Positions 1 to 9,768 are shown, numbered from the stretch's first letter. The stretch is DNA of 64,000 nucleotides from Clostridiales bacterium (GCA_021205725.1 JAJPWY010000033.1:1-64000); one strand, 5' to 3'. The notes: generated by a model not told the origin, from the sequence alone. Numbers and translations are program-made.

Positions 1-51
1 GCGCCTACGATACTTGGCTGGAGACGGCCCGGGAAAATCGGTAGTGCCAAC
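1..51 (+). rRNA. rrf: 5S ribosomal RNA, 3' end (partial)
   Basis: The first ~50 bases match the conserved 3' third of bacterial 5S rRNA: GATACTTGGCTGGAGACGGC followed by CCGGGAAAAT and GTGCCAAC. The 5' part lies before the window. A strong terminator follows at once, as expected at the end of an rRNA operon. The exact 3' end is approximate. Confidence 0.9.
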
Positions 52-56
52 ACAGG

Positions 57-90
57 AAAGACAGCCAGTCTGAGGACTGGCTGTCTTTGT
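57..90 (+). terminator. rRNA operon terminator
   Basis: Perfect 11-bp inverted repeat (GACAGCCAGTC, loop TGAG, GACTGGCTGTC), flanked by AAA on the left and TTTGTTT on the right, immediately after the 5S gene. A standard Rho-independent terminator for the rRNA operon. Confidence 0.9.
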
Positions 91-383
91 TTGCTTTATC
101 CGTTGGCCCTGACTGGTTTTGTCACTTTCGTCACTGGCCGATAATGATGTCGGCGTACCTGCTTCGTCTGGCATCAGCCAGCGTCTTCCGCAGTCCAGAT
201 ATCCGCTCCCATCGCATTTGAGACAATCCCTGTCGGTGTGACCGGCATTTGTCGGTGGAGACAGGTCGTGAGATGAACGGCCTGCGTACCAGGTAGGATC
301 GTTTTACGGGCCGCTCTTGTGCTTTTGCCCAGAATCCGGGGGCAAAGTTGCCAAAAATTTAACAATGAATTCACGTTTTCCTC
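91..383. other. Intergenic region without a recognised gene
   Basis: About 290 bases between the rRNA terminator and the crt promoter. The only open frame of note (174-374, minus, 66 codons) has no ribosome site and no recognisable protein features, so it is not called. No tRNA cloverleaf was seen. Confidence 0.5.
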
Positions 384-412
384 TTGCGTCCCGGGAACAA
401 AGCGAGTATACT
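384..412 (+). promoter_or_regulatory. Sigma-A-type promoter of the butyrate operon
   Basis: TTGCGT (384-389), 17-bp spacer, TATACT (407-412), about 68 bases upstream of crt. The hexamers fit the housekeeping consensus at the ideal spacing. Confidence 0.65.
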
Positions 413-479
413 ACAGTCGAACGTTAAAAAAATAACGAATCCACTTTCAGTATTTCACAACGCTGAGGAGGAAAACCAA

Positions 480-1265
480 ATGTCATTTATCCAGTATGAG
501 GTACAGGGGGCTGTGGCCGTGCTGACCATCGACCGGCCCAAGGCACTCAACGCACTCAACAGCGCCGTTCTGGAGGAGCTGGACGCCACCGTCTCCGCCA
601 TCGACCTGGACGCGGTCCGCTGCCTGGTCATCACCGGCTCCGGCGAAAAGAGCTTCGTGGCCGGGGCGGACATCGGCGAGATGAGCACCCTGACCAAAGC
701 GGAGGGCGAGGCCTTCGGCAAGAAAGGCAACGACGTGTTCCGCAAGATCGAGACGCTCCCCATCCCGGTCATCGCCGCGGTCAACGGCTTTGCCCTGGGC
801 GGCGGCAATGAGCTGGCCATGAGCTGCGACATCCGCATCTGCTCGGACAACGCCGTCTTCGGTCAGCCGGAGGTGGGCCTGGGCATCACCCCGGGCTTCG
901 GCGGCACCCAGCGTCTGGCCCGCCTGGTCAGCCCCGGCATGGCCAAGCAGCTGATCTACACCGCCCGGAACATCAAGGCGGACGAGGCCCTGCGCATCGG
1001 TCTGGTCAACGCCGTCTATCCCCAGGAGGAGCTGATGCCCGCCGCCCTGAAGATGGCCGCCGGCATCGCCAAAAACGCCCCCATCGCCGTCCGGGCCTGC
1101 AAGAAGGCCATCAACGAGGGCCTGGAGAAGGGCATGGACGACGCCCTGGTGCTGGAGGAGGGGCTGTTTGGCTCCTGCTTCGAGACCCACGACCAAATCG
1201 AAGGCCTGGGCTGCTTCATGAGCCGTGAAAAGCCCAAGCCGAAGCCTGTGTTTACCAACAACTGA
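480..1265 (+). CDS. crt: 3-hydroxybutyryl-CoA dehydratase (crotonase)
   Basis: Enoyl-CoA hydratase/isomerase family protein of 261 residues that hydrates or dehydrates crotonyl-CoA and 3-hydroxybutyryl-CoA in the cytoplasm, as part of butyrate formation. The oxyanion-hole segment AGADIGEM (61-68) is present, and the two catalytic glutamates are E111 (in GGGNELAMSCD) and E131 (in QPEVGLG), 20 residues apart as in the family. The ATG at 480 is preferred over the in-frame codon at 384 because GAGGAGG lies just upstream and homology starts there. First gene of crt-hbd-bcd-etfB-etfA; no thiolase gene is in the window. Confidence 0.95.
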   Translation: MSFIQYEVQGAVAVLTIDRPKALNALNSAVLEELDATVSAIDLDAVRCLVITGSGEKSFVAGADIGEMSTLTKAEGEAFGKKGNDVFRKIETLPIPVIAAVNGFALGGGNELAMSCDIRICSDNAVFGQPEVGLGITPGFGGTQRLARLVSPGMAKQLIYTARNIKADEALRIGLVNAVYPQEELMPAALKMAAGIAKNAPIAVRACKKAINEGLEKGMDDALVLEEGLFGSCFETHDQIEGLGCFMSREKPKPKPVFTNN

Positions 1266-1329
1266 ACAGCGGCAGCAGAATTTGTCTGGATTCAGGAATA
1301 TATCTCATATCAAACAGGAGGTCATTACA

Positions 1330-2199
1330 ATGAAAGTCGGCATTATCGGTGCAGGCACCATGGGCCAGGGCATTGCCAAGGCGTTTGCCCAGTGTGGGAT
1401 TCAGGTCGCCCTGTGCGACATCAAGCAGGAGTGGGCCGAGGGCGGCAAGGCCAAGATCGAGAAGGGCTACGCCCGTCTGGTGACCAAGGGCAAGCTGACC
1501 CAGGAGAAGGTGGACGCCATTCTGGCCGCCATCACCCCGGGCCTGAAGGAGGATCTGTGCGGTGACTGCGATCTGATCGTGGAGGCCGCCTTTGAGGACA
1601 TGAAGGTGAAGAAGACCACCTTCTCCGAGCTGGACGCCATCTGCAAGCCGGATTGCATCCTGGCCTCCAACACCTCCTCTCTGTCCATCACCGAGATCGG
1701 CAAGGGCATCAACCACCCCGTCATCGGCATGCACTTCTTCAACCCCGCCGACCGGATGAAGCTCATCGAGGTCATCGCCGGGGCCAACACCGCCCCCGAG
1801 ACGGTGGAGACCATCAAGGCCATCTCCGAGCAGATCGGAAAGACCCCCGTCCAGGTCAACGAGGCCGCCGGATTCGTGGTCAACCGCATCCTCATCCCCA
1901 TGATCAACGAGGCCGCCTTCATCAAGATGGAGGGCGTGTCCGACATCGAGGGCATCGACACCGCCATGAAGCTGGGCGCCAACCACCCCATGGGCCCCCT
2001 GGAGCTGGGCGACTATGTGGGCCTGGACATCTGCCTGGCCATTATGGACGTGCTGTATCAGGAGACCGGCGACAGCAAGTACCGGGCCTGCCCGCTGCTG
2101 CGGAAGATGGTCCGCGGCGGCCAGCTGGGCGTCAAGACCGGCAAGGGCTTTTACGTCTACAACGCCGACCGCACCAAGACCCCGGTGGATCAGCTGTAA
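1330..2199 (+). CDS. hbd: 3-hydroxybutyryl-CoA dehydrogenase
   Basis: NAD(P)-dependent 3-hydroxyacyl-CoA dehydrogenase, 289 residues, reducing acetoacetyl-CoA to 3-hydroxybutyryl-CoA. The Rossmann motif GAGTMGQGIA sits at residues 7-16; the catalytic histidine is H135 in MHFFNPA; the C-terminal domain contains the conserved NHPMGPLELGDYVGLD segment. Length is normal for the short, monofunctional clostridial form. The ATG at 1330 follows CAGGAGG; the longer in-frame reading upstream overlaps the end of crt and is ignored. It lies 64 bases after crt in the butyrate operon. Confidence 0.96.
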   Translation: MKVGIIGAGTMGQGIAKAFAQCGIQVALCDIKQEWAEGGKAKIEKGYARLVTKGKLTQEKVDAILAAITPGLKEDLCGDCDLIVEAAFEDMKVKKTTFSELDAICKPDCILASNTSSLSITEIGKGINHPVIGMHFFNPADRMKLIEVIAGANTAPETVETIKAISEQIGKTPVQVNEAAGFVVNRILIPMINEAAFIKMEGVSDIEGIDTAMKLGANHPMGPLELGDYVGLDICLAIMDVLYQETGDSKYRACPLLRKMVRGGQLGVKTGKGFYVYNADRTKTPVDQL

Positions 2200-2224
2200 G
2201 ACACAACGCATCATATCATTCCGA

Positions 2225-2259
2225 CCGACCATGCAGCTGTTACCGGCTGCATGGTTCGG
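2225..2259 (+). other. Intercistronic hairpin between hbd and bcd
   Basis: Imperfect inverted repeat (CCGACCATGCAGC ... GCTGCATGGTTCGG) without a T-run. It may act as an mRNA stability or processing element setting hbd and bcd apart; this role is inferred. Confidence 0.4.
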
Positions 2260-2290
2260 ACTGTGGAGATTATATTAGGAGGACTCTTTT

Positions 2291-3466
<1,176 letters not shown>

Positions 3467-3482
3467 GGAGGGTGTTGTTACA

Positions 3483-4271
3483 ATGAAAGCGATTGTTTGT
3501 GTCAAGCAGGTACCCGATACCTCCGGCAAGGTGGCCGTCAAGCCGGACGGCACCCTGGACCGGGCCTCTATGGCCACCATCACCAACCCCGACGACCTGA
3601 CCGCCGTGGAGGCCGCTCTTCAGCTCAAGGACAAGACCGGCTGCGAGGTGGTTGTCGTCTCCATGGGCCCCTTCACCGCGGAGGGGATGCTCCGCGAGCT
3701 GCTGGCCATGGGCGCTGACCGGGCGGTGCTGGTCTCCGGACGGGAGTTCGGCGGCTCCGATACCTTTGCCACCTCTCAGATTCTGGCCGCTGCCGTCAAC
3801 AAAATCGGCGTGGACGAGGGCGACGTGGTCTTCTGCGGCCGTCAGGCCATTGACGGCGACACCGCCCAGGTGGGCCCCCAGATCGCCGAGAAGCTGCACC
3901 TGCCCCAGGTGACCTATGCCGCCGGTATCGAGCAGCAGGAGGACGGCTCTCTGGTGGTCAAGCGCCTGCTGGAGGACGGCTATATGCTCCTCAGGGTCAA
4001 GACACCCTGCCTCATCACCTGTGTCAAGGAGCTGGCCACTCCCCGGTATATGTCCGTGGGCGGTATCTTCGAGTGCTACAGCAAGCCTCTGGAGGTCTTT
4101 GACTACGAGGCGCTGAAGGACGACCCCCTCATCGAGGTGGACACCATCGGCCTGAAGGGCTCTCCCACCAACGTGTTCAAGTCCTTCACCCCTCCCCAGA
4201 AGGGAGCGGGCACCATGCTGGAGGACGCCGGTCAGCTGGTGGGCATCCTGAACGACAAGCATCTGATCTGA
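3483..4271 (+). CDS. etfB: Electron transfer flavoprotein, beta subunit
   Basis: 262-residue EtfB, forming a heterodimer with EtfA that supplies electrons to butyryl-CoA dehydrogenase. The N-terminal MKAIVCVKQVPDT and the FAD/AMP loop CGRQAIDGDTAQVGPQ (about 118-133) are characteristic. In clostridial Bcd/Etf complexes this subunit carries the bifurcating flavin; that is family knowledge, not visible here. It lies 16 bases after bcd with a GGAGGGTG ribosome site. Confidence 0.95.
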   Translation: MKAIVCVKQVPDTSGKVAVKPDGTLDRASMATITNPDDLTAVEAALQLKDKTGCEVVVVSMGPFTAEGMLRELLAMGADRAVLVSGREFGGSDTFATSQILAAAVNKIGVDEGDVVFCGRQAIDGDTAQVGPQIAEKLHLPQVTYAAGIEQQEDGSLVVKRLLEDGYMLLRVKTPCLITCVKELATPRYMSVGGIFECYSKPLEVFDYEALKDDPLIEVDTIGLKGSPTNVFKSFTPPQKGAGTMLEDAGQLVGILNDKHLI

Positions 4272-4287
4272 GAGAGGAGCGACAATC

Positions 4288-5397
4288 ATGTCTGACTACA
4301 ATTTCACGGATACCGCCGCATTCCACGGCGTCTGGGTGTTCTGCGAGCAGCGGGACGGCGTGCTCCAGTCGATCAGCTATCAGCTGCTGAGCGAGGGCCG
4401 CAAGCTGGCCGACGACATGGGCGTGGAGCTGTGCGGCGTGGTGCTGGGCAGCAACGTCAACGAGAACTATATCAAGGCCCTGGGCGGCTACGGCGCTGAC
4501 CGGGTGTACTACTGCGACAGCACCCTGCTCAAGGACTACACCACCGACGGCTATGCCAAGGTGCTGTGCGACCTGGTGATGGAGAAGAAGCCGGAGATCG
4601 TCCTCATCGGGGCTACCAACCTGGGCCGTGACCTGGGCCCCCGCTGTGCTGCCCGTCTCCACACCGGCCTGACCGCCGACGCCACCCATCTGGACATCGA
4701 CACCGGCAAGTATGTGGAGTTCCTGAAGGAGTCCTCCTCTCTGGACCTGTCCAAGCAGAAGTTCGACTATGAGGACCGCAACCTGAAGATGACCCGTCCC
4801 GCCTTTGGCGGCCACCTGATGGCTACCATCATCTGCCCCCGGTTCCGTCCCCAGATGTCCACCGTCCGCCCTGGCGTCATGCAGACCCAGGCCTTTGACG
4901 AGGCCGCTGCCGCCAAGGTCGTGGTGGAGAACGTGGCCGTGGATCTGAAGCCGGAGGACATCGGCGTGGAGATCCTGGAGATCAAAAAGACCGCCGAGAA
5001 GATGGTCGATCTCATCGGGGCCGATGTCATCGTCTCCGTGGGCCGCGGCATCAGCTCCGACCCCAAGAGGGGCATCGCCCTGGCCGAGGAGCTGGCCGGT
5101 GTCCTGGGCGGCGTGGTAGGCGCCTCCCGGGCCGTGGTGGACGCGGGCTGGATCTCCGCCGACCATCAGGTGGGCCAGACCGGCAAGACGGTCCATCCCC
5201 GGATCTATGTGGCCCTGGGCATCTCCGGCGCAATTCAGCACACCGCCGGTATGCAGGACTCCGAGACCATCATCGCCGTCAACAAGAACGAGAGCGCGCC
5301 CATCTTCGGCGTCGCCACCTACGGCATCGTGGGTGATCTGTTCAAGGTCGTCCCCCAGCTCATCTCCGAGATCAAGGCAGTCAAGGCCGCCCGGTAA
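4288..5397 (+). CDS. etfA: Electron transfer flavoprotein, alpha subunit
   Basis: 369-residue EtfA, partner of EtfB in the Bcd/Etf complex. The C-terminal FAD-binding domain is intact: SVGRGISSD, then SRAVVDAGW, QVGQTGKTVHP and ALGISGAIQHTAGM, then INAV-like IIAVNKNESAPIF. It is somewhat longer than mitochondrial EtfA because of an N-terminal extension typical of clostridial copies. Last gene of the operon, 16 bases after etfB, followed by a terminator. Confidence 0.95.
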   Translation: MSDYNFTDTAAFHGVWVFCEQRDGVLQSISYQLLSEGRKLADDMGVELCGVVLGSNVNENYIKALGGYGADRVYYCDSTLLKDYTTDGYAKVLCDLVMEKKPEIVLIGATNLGRDLGPRCAARLHTGLTADATHLDIDTGKYVEFLKESSSLDLSKQKFDYEDRNLKMTRPAFGGHLMATIICPRFRPQMSTVRPGVMQTQAFDEAAAAKVVVENVAVDLKPEDIGVEILEIKKTAEKMVDLIGADVIVSVGRGISSDPKRGIALAEELAGVLGGVVGASRAVVDAGWISADHQVGQTGKTVHPRIYVALGISGAIQHTAGMQDSETIIAVNKNESAPIFGVATYGIVGDLFKVVPQLISEIKAVKAAR

Positions 5398-5415
5398 GAC
5401 AAAACCGCAATATCA

Positions 5416-5458
5416 TCGCCCTACAGCCCGGAAGCCCGGGCTGCAGGGCGACTTTTTT
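5416..5458 (+). terminator. Terminator of the crt-hbd-bcd-etfBA operon
   Basis: 16-bp inverted repeat TCGCCCTACAGCCCGG / CCGGGCTGCAGGGCGA with one mismatch and a 4-base loop, followed by CTTTTTT. Confidence 0.9.
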
Positions 5459-5522
5459 GCCTGTCCCATGAAAAGAGACGACCCCTCTCCGAATACCCTG
5501 ATGGGAGAAAGGAGTTGGGGCT

Positions 5523-6218
5523 ATGCTATCCCTCTTGACCATGCTGATGCTCCAGGGACATCTGTTCACTCTGCGCCTGACCTCCACCGGCTCGTTCCCC
5601 CGGCCGTTAAAGGAGGCGGAGGAGCGGGAGTACCTCCGCCGGGCGGCGGAAGGAGACGTGGAGGCCAGAAACAAGCTGGTGGAGCACAATCTCCGACTGG
5701 TGGCCCACATTGCTAAGAAATACTTCGCTCAGTCCGGAGACACCGACGATCTCATCTCCATCGGCACCATCGGGCTCATCAAGGCAGTCAACACCTACCA
5801 GCCGGGGCGACAGATCAAGCTGGCTACCTATGCCGCCCGGTGTATTGAAAACGAGAATTTGATGCACCTGCGCAAGACCCGGCGGCTGGCGGGGGAGGTC
5901 AGTCTGTCGGAGGCCCTGGAGAGCGACGACTCCGACAACGCCCTCTCCCTGATGGACGTCATCCGGGTGGAGGACAATATGCTGGACGATCTGGCCGTCC
6001 GGGACGCCTGCCTCCGGGTGCGGGCCTCGGTGGACGAGGTGCTCACCGACCGGGAGCGGACAGTGATCGTTCAACGCTACGGTCTGGACGGCAGACCGCC
6101 CCGCACCCAGCGGGAGGTGGCGGCAGAGTGCGGCATCTCCCGCTCCTATGTATCCCGCATTGAGAAGCAGGCACTGGCGAAGCTGCGCTCTGCCCTGGAA
6201 GGGCCCCAGGAGCGATAA
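5523..6218 (+). CDS. sigK: RNA polymerase sporulation sigma factor SigK
   Basis: 231-residue sigma-70 family factor expected to act late in the mother cell during sporulation. Region 2 is intact (RNKLVEHNLRLVAHIAKKY, DLISIGTIGLIKAVNTY, KLATYAARCIENENLMHLR) and region 4 ends in an HTH (TQREVAAECGISRSYVSRIEK). The N-terminal ~20 hydrophobic residues (MLSLLTMLMLQGHLFTLRLT) look like the pro-sequence removed from pro-sigma-K in Bacillus; processing here is inferred. The reading frame is continuous, so no skin-like element interrupts it. AAGGAG precedes the ATG. Confidence 0.93.
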   Translation: MLSLLTMLMLQGHLFTLRLTSTGSFPRPLKEAEEREYLRRAAEGDVEARNKLVEHNLRLVAHIAKKYFAQSGDTDDLISIGTIGLIKAVNTYQPGRQIKLATYAARCIENENLMHLRKTRRLAGEVSLSEALESDDSDNALSLMDVIRVEDNMLDDLAVRDACLRVRASVDEVLTDRERTVIVQRYGLDGRPPRTQREVAAECGISRSYVSRIEKQALAKLRSALEGPQER

Positions 6219-6219
6219 A

Positions 6220-6256
6220 AAAGCCCTGACCGGAGCCGGACGCTTCGGTCGGGGCT
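6220..6256 (-). terminator. Hairpin terminator between sigK and the small convergent gene
   Basis: Inverted repeat AAGCCCTGACCG ... CGGTCGGGGCTT. Read on the minus strand it is followed by TTTTAT, so it best serves the convergent small gene at 6264-6449; it may also stop sigK transcripts. Confidence 0.65.
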
Positions 6257-6263
6257 TGCCCTG

Positions 6264-6449
6264 TCAACTCCGGAGATCCGACACCAGAGACTGCATCTCC
6301 GCCTTTGAGCGAGCCTGTCGTGCCCGGGCGACCAGAGCCGCCCGGCTCTTGGGAGGCAGGGAGAGGAACCGATCCAGTCCCTCCGGGTCGTTGGCCAGGG
6401 CCATGGCGAGACCGGCGGGAAGAATGTCGTGGGGCGAGGCGTTGTCCAT
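6264..6449 (-). CDS. Conserved small protein of unknown function
   Basis: 61-residue soluble protein with a strong ribosome site (AAGGAGGG 8 bases before the ATG). It has the pattern of a small clostridial family: an N-terminal LPAGLAMALANDPEGLDRFLSL-type helix pair, then a basic Ala/Arg-rich helix and a closing EMQSLVSDL-type helix. No catalytic motif, signal peptide or membrane segment. It converges on sigK and has its own terminator. The family resemblance is from memory; function unknown. Confidence 0.7.
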   Translation of the reverse strand: MDNASPHDILPAGLAMALANDPEGLDRFLSLPPKSRAALVARARQARSKAEMQSLVSDLRS

Positions 6450-6606
6450 GCTTTATCCCTCCTTTTCCTGTAATCTGCCCCGGATCTGCGCCGTTATCCG
6501 CCAAAGATGGGACAAAAACGGTCGAATCCGATGCCGGGGCGGGAAAATAGCAGCCATCCGGCCAAGGAAAACGCCGACCTGGGTATCAAATTCGCCGTTT
6601 TGTCGG

Positions 6607-6635
6607 TTGGCAAACGGAATAAAACCGTGTATAAT
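6607..6635 (+). promoter_or_regulatory. Sigma-A-type promoter of glgB
   Basis: TTGGCA (6607-6612), 17-bp spacer, perfect TATAAT (6630-6635), about 105 bases upstream of the glgB start. Confidence 0.8.
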
Positions 6636-6739
6636 ACAAAATCAGGGAAGGCGACCTTCCCGGAGACCCTTTGAATGACCGGCCCGGCTCGGGGGAATAC
6701 CGGCCTGTGGCCACCTCACTGTACAAAGGAGGAACCAAT

Positions 6740-8767
6740 TTGTATCGTATTCTGGAACTGAATCCGCAGCTCAAGCCCTTTGAGGGAGACATCGACCTGC
6801 GTATGGCCTGCTATTATGGCACCAAGAGCCGTCTGCTCCCCAACGGCGGTTCGCTGACGGAATTTGCCAACGCATATAACTATTTCGGCATCCATCACGT
6901 GGACGGCGGCTGGGTCTACCGGGAGTGGGCCCCCAGCGCCTACCAGCTATATCTGGCGGGTGAGTTCAACGACTGGAACATCACCCAGTATCCCATGAAG
7001 CGGCTGCAAAACGGCAACTGGGAGCTGTTTCTGGAGGGGGACGACGCCCTGTGGGACGGCTGCAAGGTTAAGACCTTCGTGGACGCCAATCTCCAGCGCA
7101 CGGGCCACATCCCTCTGTATGCCCGCCGGGTAGTGCAGAATAAGGACACCCTGGAGTGGCAGGCGGAGGTGGTGGACGACCGCAAGACCTTCGAATGGAC
7201 AGACCAGGACTTCAAGCCTGCCGCCGCCGATTCCCTCTACATCTATGAGGCCCATGTGGGCATGGCCACCGAGGAGGAGCGGATCGGCACCTACCGGGAG
7301 TTTGCCCGGGACGTGCTGCCCCGCATCAAGAAGGCGGGCTATAACACCGTCCAGCTCATGGCCATCATGGAGCATCCCTATTACGGCAGCTTCGGCTATC
7401 AGGTGTCCAACTTCTATGCCGCCTCCAGCTGGTTCGGCAAGCCGGAGGATCTGAAATACCTGGTGAACCGGGCCCACAAGCTGGGTCTGCGGGTGCTGCT
7501 GGACGTGGTACACTCCCACGCCGTCAAGAACACCACCGAGGGCATCAATATGTTCGACGGCACCGAGTGGCAGTTCTTCCACGCAGGGGCCAAGGGGGAC
7601 CACCCCGCCTGGGGCACCAAGTGCTTCAACTACGGCAAGGATGAGGTCATCCACTTCCTGCTGTCCAACCTGAAGTTCTGGATGACGGAGTACCACTTCG
7701 ACGGCTTCCGCTTCGACGGCGTCACCTCCATGCTCTACCATGACCACGGCCTGGGGAGCAACTTCGACGACGACCACAAGTATTTCTCCTTGAATACCCA
7801 TGTGGAGGCCATCACCTACCTCCAGCTGGCCAACGAGCTGGTGCGTCAGGTGAACCCCAACGCCATCACCATCGCCGAGGATATGTCCGGCATGCCCGGC
7901 ATGTGCCTGCCCATCCAGGACGGCGGCATCGGCTTCGACTACCGCCTGGGGATGGGCCTGCCCGATCTGTGGGTGCGCACGGTAAAGAAAAAGGACGAGG
8001 ACTGGAACCTGGGCCAGATCTGGGGGGATATGTGCCTCCGTCGCCCGGGAGAGAATACCGTCGCCTACGCCGAGAGCCATGACCAGGCCCTGGTGGGAGA
8101 CAAGACCCTGATCTTCCGGATGGCCGACGCCAATATGTACACCGACATGGACAAGGCCATGCACAACCCCACCATTGACCGGGCCATCGCCCTGCACAAG
8201 ATGATTCGTCTGCTGACCCTGGCCGGAGGCGGTGAGGCGTATCTGAACTTCATGGGCAACGAGTTCGGACATCCGGAGTGGATCGACTTCCCCCGGGAGG
8301 GCAACAACTGGAGCTTCTACTACTGCCGCCGTCAGTGGAGTCTGCGGGACAACGGCTATCTGAAATATCAGTGGCTGGGGGACTTCGACCACGACATGAT
8401 TCTCATGGCCAAGCGGAAGGGCCTGTTCCAGCAGCGGATGGCGGACATGAAGCTGCTCCGGGAGGAGGACAAGCTCCTGGCTTTCTACCGGAAGGGGCTG
8501 CTCTTTGCCTTCAACTTCAACCCCACCGAGTCCTTTACCAACGTGCTGGTGCCGGTACCCAACAACGCCGACTACACCGTGACTCTGTGCACCGACGACG
8601 AGAAGTACGGCGGTCAGAACCTGGTGGAGCACATGACCTACCCCGCCAAGGCGTTTGACGGACAGTACTTCGTGGAGCTGTACCTCCCTGCCCGAACTGC
8701 CGTGGTGCTCAAGGAGGGCCGGGTGCGCAAGGCGACTGCCAAGAAATCGACCACGAAGGAAAAATAA
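6740..8767 (+). CDS. glgB: 1,4-alpha-glucan branching enzyme (GH13)
   Basis: 675-residue GH13 enzyme that introduces alpha-1,6 branches into glycogen. An N-terminal CBM48-like part (YREWAPSAYQLYLAGEFNDWN) precedes the TIM barrel. Catalytic residues are the nucleophile Asp in FRFDGVTSM (about 325), the acid Glu in IAEDMSG (about 380) and Asp in ESHDQA (about 450). The overall pattern resembles the eukaryotic-like GH13_8 branch more than E. coli GlgB. The TTG at 6740 is chosen as start because AAAGGAGG lies 7 bases upstream; the in-frame ATG at 6671 has no ribosome site. No other glycogen gene is nearby. Confidence 0.92.
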   Translation: MYRILELNPQLKPFEGDIDLRMACYYGTKSRLLPNGGSLTEFANAYNYFGIHHVDGGWVYREWAPSAYQLYLAGEFNDWNITQYPMKRLQNGNWELFLEGDDALWDGCKVKTFVDANLQRTGHIPLYARRVVQNKDTLEWQAEVVDDRKTFEWTDQDFKPAAADSLYIYEAHVGMATEEERIGTYREFARDVLPRIKKAGYNTVQLMAIMEHPYYGSFGYQVSNFYAASSWFGKPEDLKYLVNRAHKLGLRVLLDVVHSHAVKNTTEGINMFDGTEWQFFHAGAKGDHPAWGTKCFNYGKDEVIHFLLSNLKFWMTEYHFDGFRFDGVTSMLYHDHGLGSNFDDDHKYFSLNTHVEAITYLQLANELVRQVNPNAITIAEDMSGMPGMCLPIQDGGIGFDYRLGMGLPDLWVRTVKKKDEDWNLGQIWGDMCLRRPGENTVAYAESHDQALVGDKTLIFRMADANMYTDMDKAMHNPTIDRAIALHKMIRLLTLAGGGEAYLNFMGNEFGHPEWIDFPREGNNWSFYYCRRQWSLRDNGYLKYQWLGDFDHDMILMAKRKGLFQQRMADMKLLREEDKLLAFYRKGLLFAFNFNPTESFTNVLVPVPNNADYTVTLCTDDEKYGGQNLVEHMTYPAKAFDGQYFVELYLPARTAVVLKEGRVRKATAKKSTTKEK

Positions 8768-8781
8768 CCGAATTTAGCACA

Positions 8782-8817
8782 ACTGCCGTCGCCGGAGTCA
8801 GCTCCGGCGGCGGCAGT
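8782..8817 (+). terminator. Hairpin downstream of glgB
   Basis: Near-perfect 15-bp inverted repeat (ACTGCCGTCGCCGGA / TCCGGCGGCGGCAGT) with a 6-base loop 14 bases after the glgB stop. No good T-run follows, so termination may be weak or the hairpin may be stabilising. Confidence 0.55.
8796..8813 (+). repeat. 18-bp direct repeat, left copy
   Basis: AGTCAGCTCCGGCGGCGG, identical to 9751-9768. The copies bracket the AT-richer retropepsin-like gene. This copy forms the loop and right arm of the glgB hairpin. Confidence 0.75.
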
Positions 8818-8877
8818 CTGCCTGTTAAGAGAGAGCCTGCAAGGATGCGACAGATGAGTGCCTGACAGACGCTTTGC

Positions 8878-9660
8878 TCAAGATATAGATATCATTTTAT
8901 TCGGGCAGTCGATGGTAACAACAGAGTCCAACAGGCAGCATGAGCCAATAATGCCATATAAAGAGGCCCCTTTCTTAATATCGTCAAGATTTTGATTCAG
9001 GAAGGTTACATTGTTAAATTGCCTGCCAAAGACTGAGAAGCCAGTCGATGCAAACAGCCCCGCTTTCTCATCTAACCATGAGCCGAACAAATCCTGTTTC
9101 AGATCATCCTCAACCACGCACACCGATGCGCCGGTATCCACAATAAAGGGATAGCTGGCGTCATTGACACAGACAGGCGTGGTAATCAGCCCGTTGGGAA
9201 GGAAAGCGATGGGAGATATTTGCGTGTCATCGGCGATCTCTGTATCAAAAGCGATCTGGCTGTCTCTATAATTAATACTTACCGTGTGCTGGCTGATGAT
9301 ATCCATTCCGATCGTGCCCAGCACCTTCACGTCCTCTTTCACAGCCTTCAGTTGCTTTTCCACATAGTCCAAATTGAGAGACAGCCCTTCCAGGGTGCGG
9401 AAGACTTCGCCGCCAACCCTGATTTCTTCGATGACGACTTCACTGATTGGCGATTTCACGACCTGGCCATTTTCATCTACGGTGGTTGCCGCCTTTGAAA
9501 CGGTGGGAGCTTTGTCTTCCTCCGCAAAATAGGATGCGTTTATGACGGAACGCTGGGATCCCGAGTCCAGTATCACATTTCCATCCATTCCGTTGACGCT
9601 CCCTTGCAGGAGCAAAATTCCGCCGACGGTTTCAAAGGGAATCCAGCTTCGCATATTCAT
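8878..9660 (-). CDS. Tandem retropepsin-like aspartic protease domain protein
   Basis: 260 residues in two similar halves, each with a clan AA active-site motif: ILDSGSQRSVINASY (about residues 29-43) and FIVDTGASVCVVED (about 171-184), each followed by a hydrophobic-Gly segment (LGTIGMDII; LYGIIGSCCLLD). The pattern suggests a single-chain pseudodimer of retropepsin-like domains rather than one domain that must dimerise. No signal peptide or membrane segment. The ATG at 9660 has AGGAGG upstream; the in-frame start at 9711 has none. Base composition is visibly AT-richer than its neighbours and direct repeats flank it, hinting at acquisition. Substrate unknown. Confidence 0.75.
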   Translation of the reverse strand: MNMRSWIPFETVGGILLLQGSVNGMDGNVILDSGSQRSVINASYFAEEDKAPTVSKAATTVDENGQVVKSPISEVVIEEIRVGGEVFRTLEGLSLNLDYVEKQLKAVKEDVKVLGTIGMDIISQHTVSINYRDSQIAFDTEIADDTQISPIAFLPNGLITTPVCVNDASYPFIVDTGASVCVVEDDLKQDLFGSWLDEKAGLFASTGFSVFGRQFNNVTFLNQNLDDIKKGASLYGIIGSCCLLDSVVTIDCPNKMISIS

Positions 9661-9750
9661 ATGATCGAATACCTCCTGTGTCGTTTTCTTCCATTGTATC
9701 ACCGGCAGCACGATAATGGAAGCGTTTTATTGCCACCCTTAAACCGCTGA

Positions 9751-9768
9751 AGTCAGCTCCGGCGGCGG
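9751..9768 (+). repeat. 18-bp direct repeat, right copy
   Basis: AGTCAGCTCCGGCGGCGG, identical to 8796-8813, inside a shorter AACCGC...GCGGTT hairpin upstream of the retropepsin-like gene. It looks like half of a duplicated glgB hairpin. Confidence 0.75.

Noticed and set aside
174-374. 66-codon minus-strand frame after the rRNA operon
   Set aside because: No ribosome site or recognisable features; likely chance.
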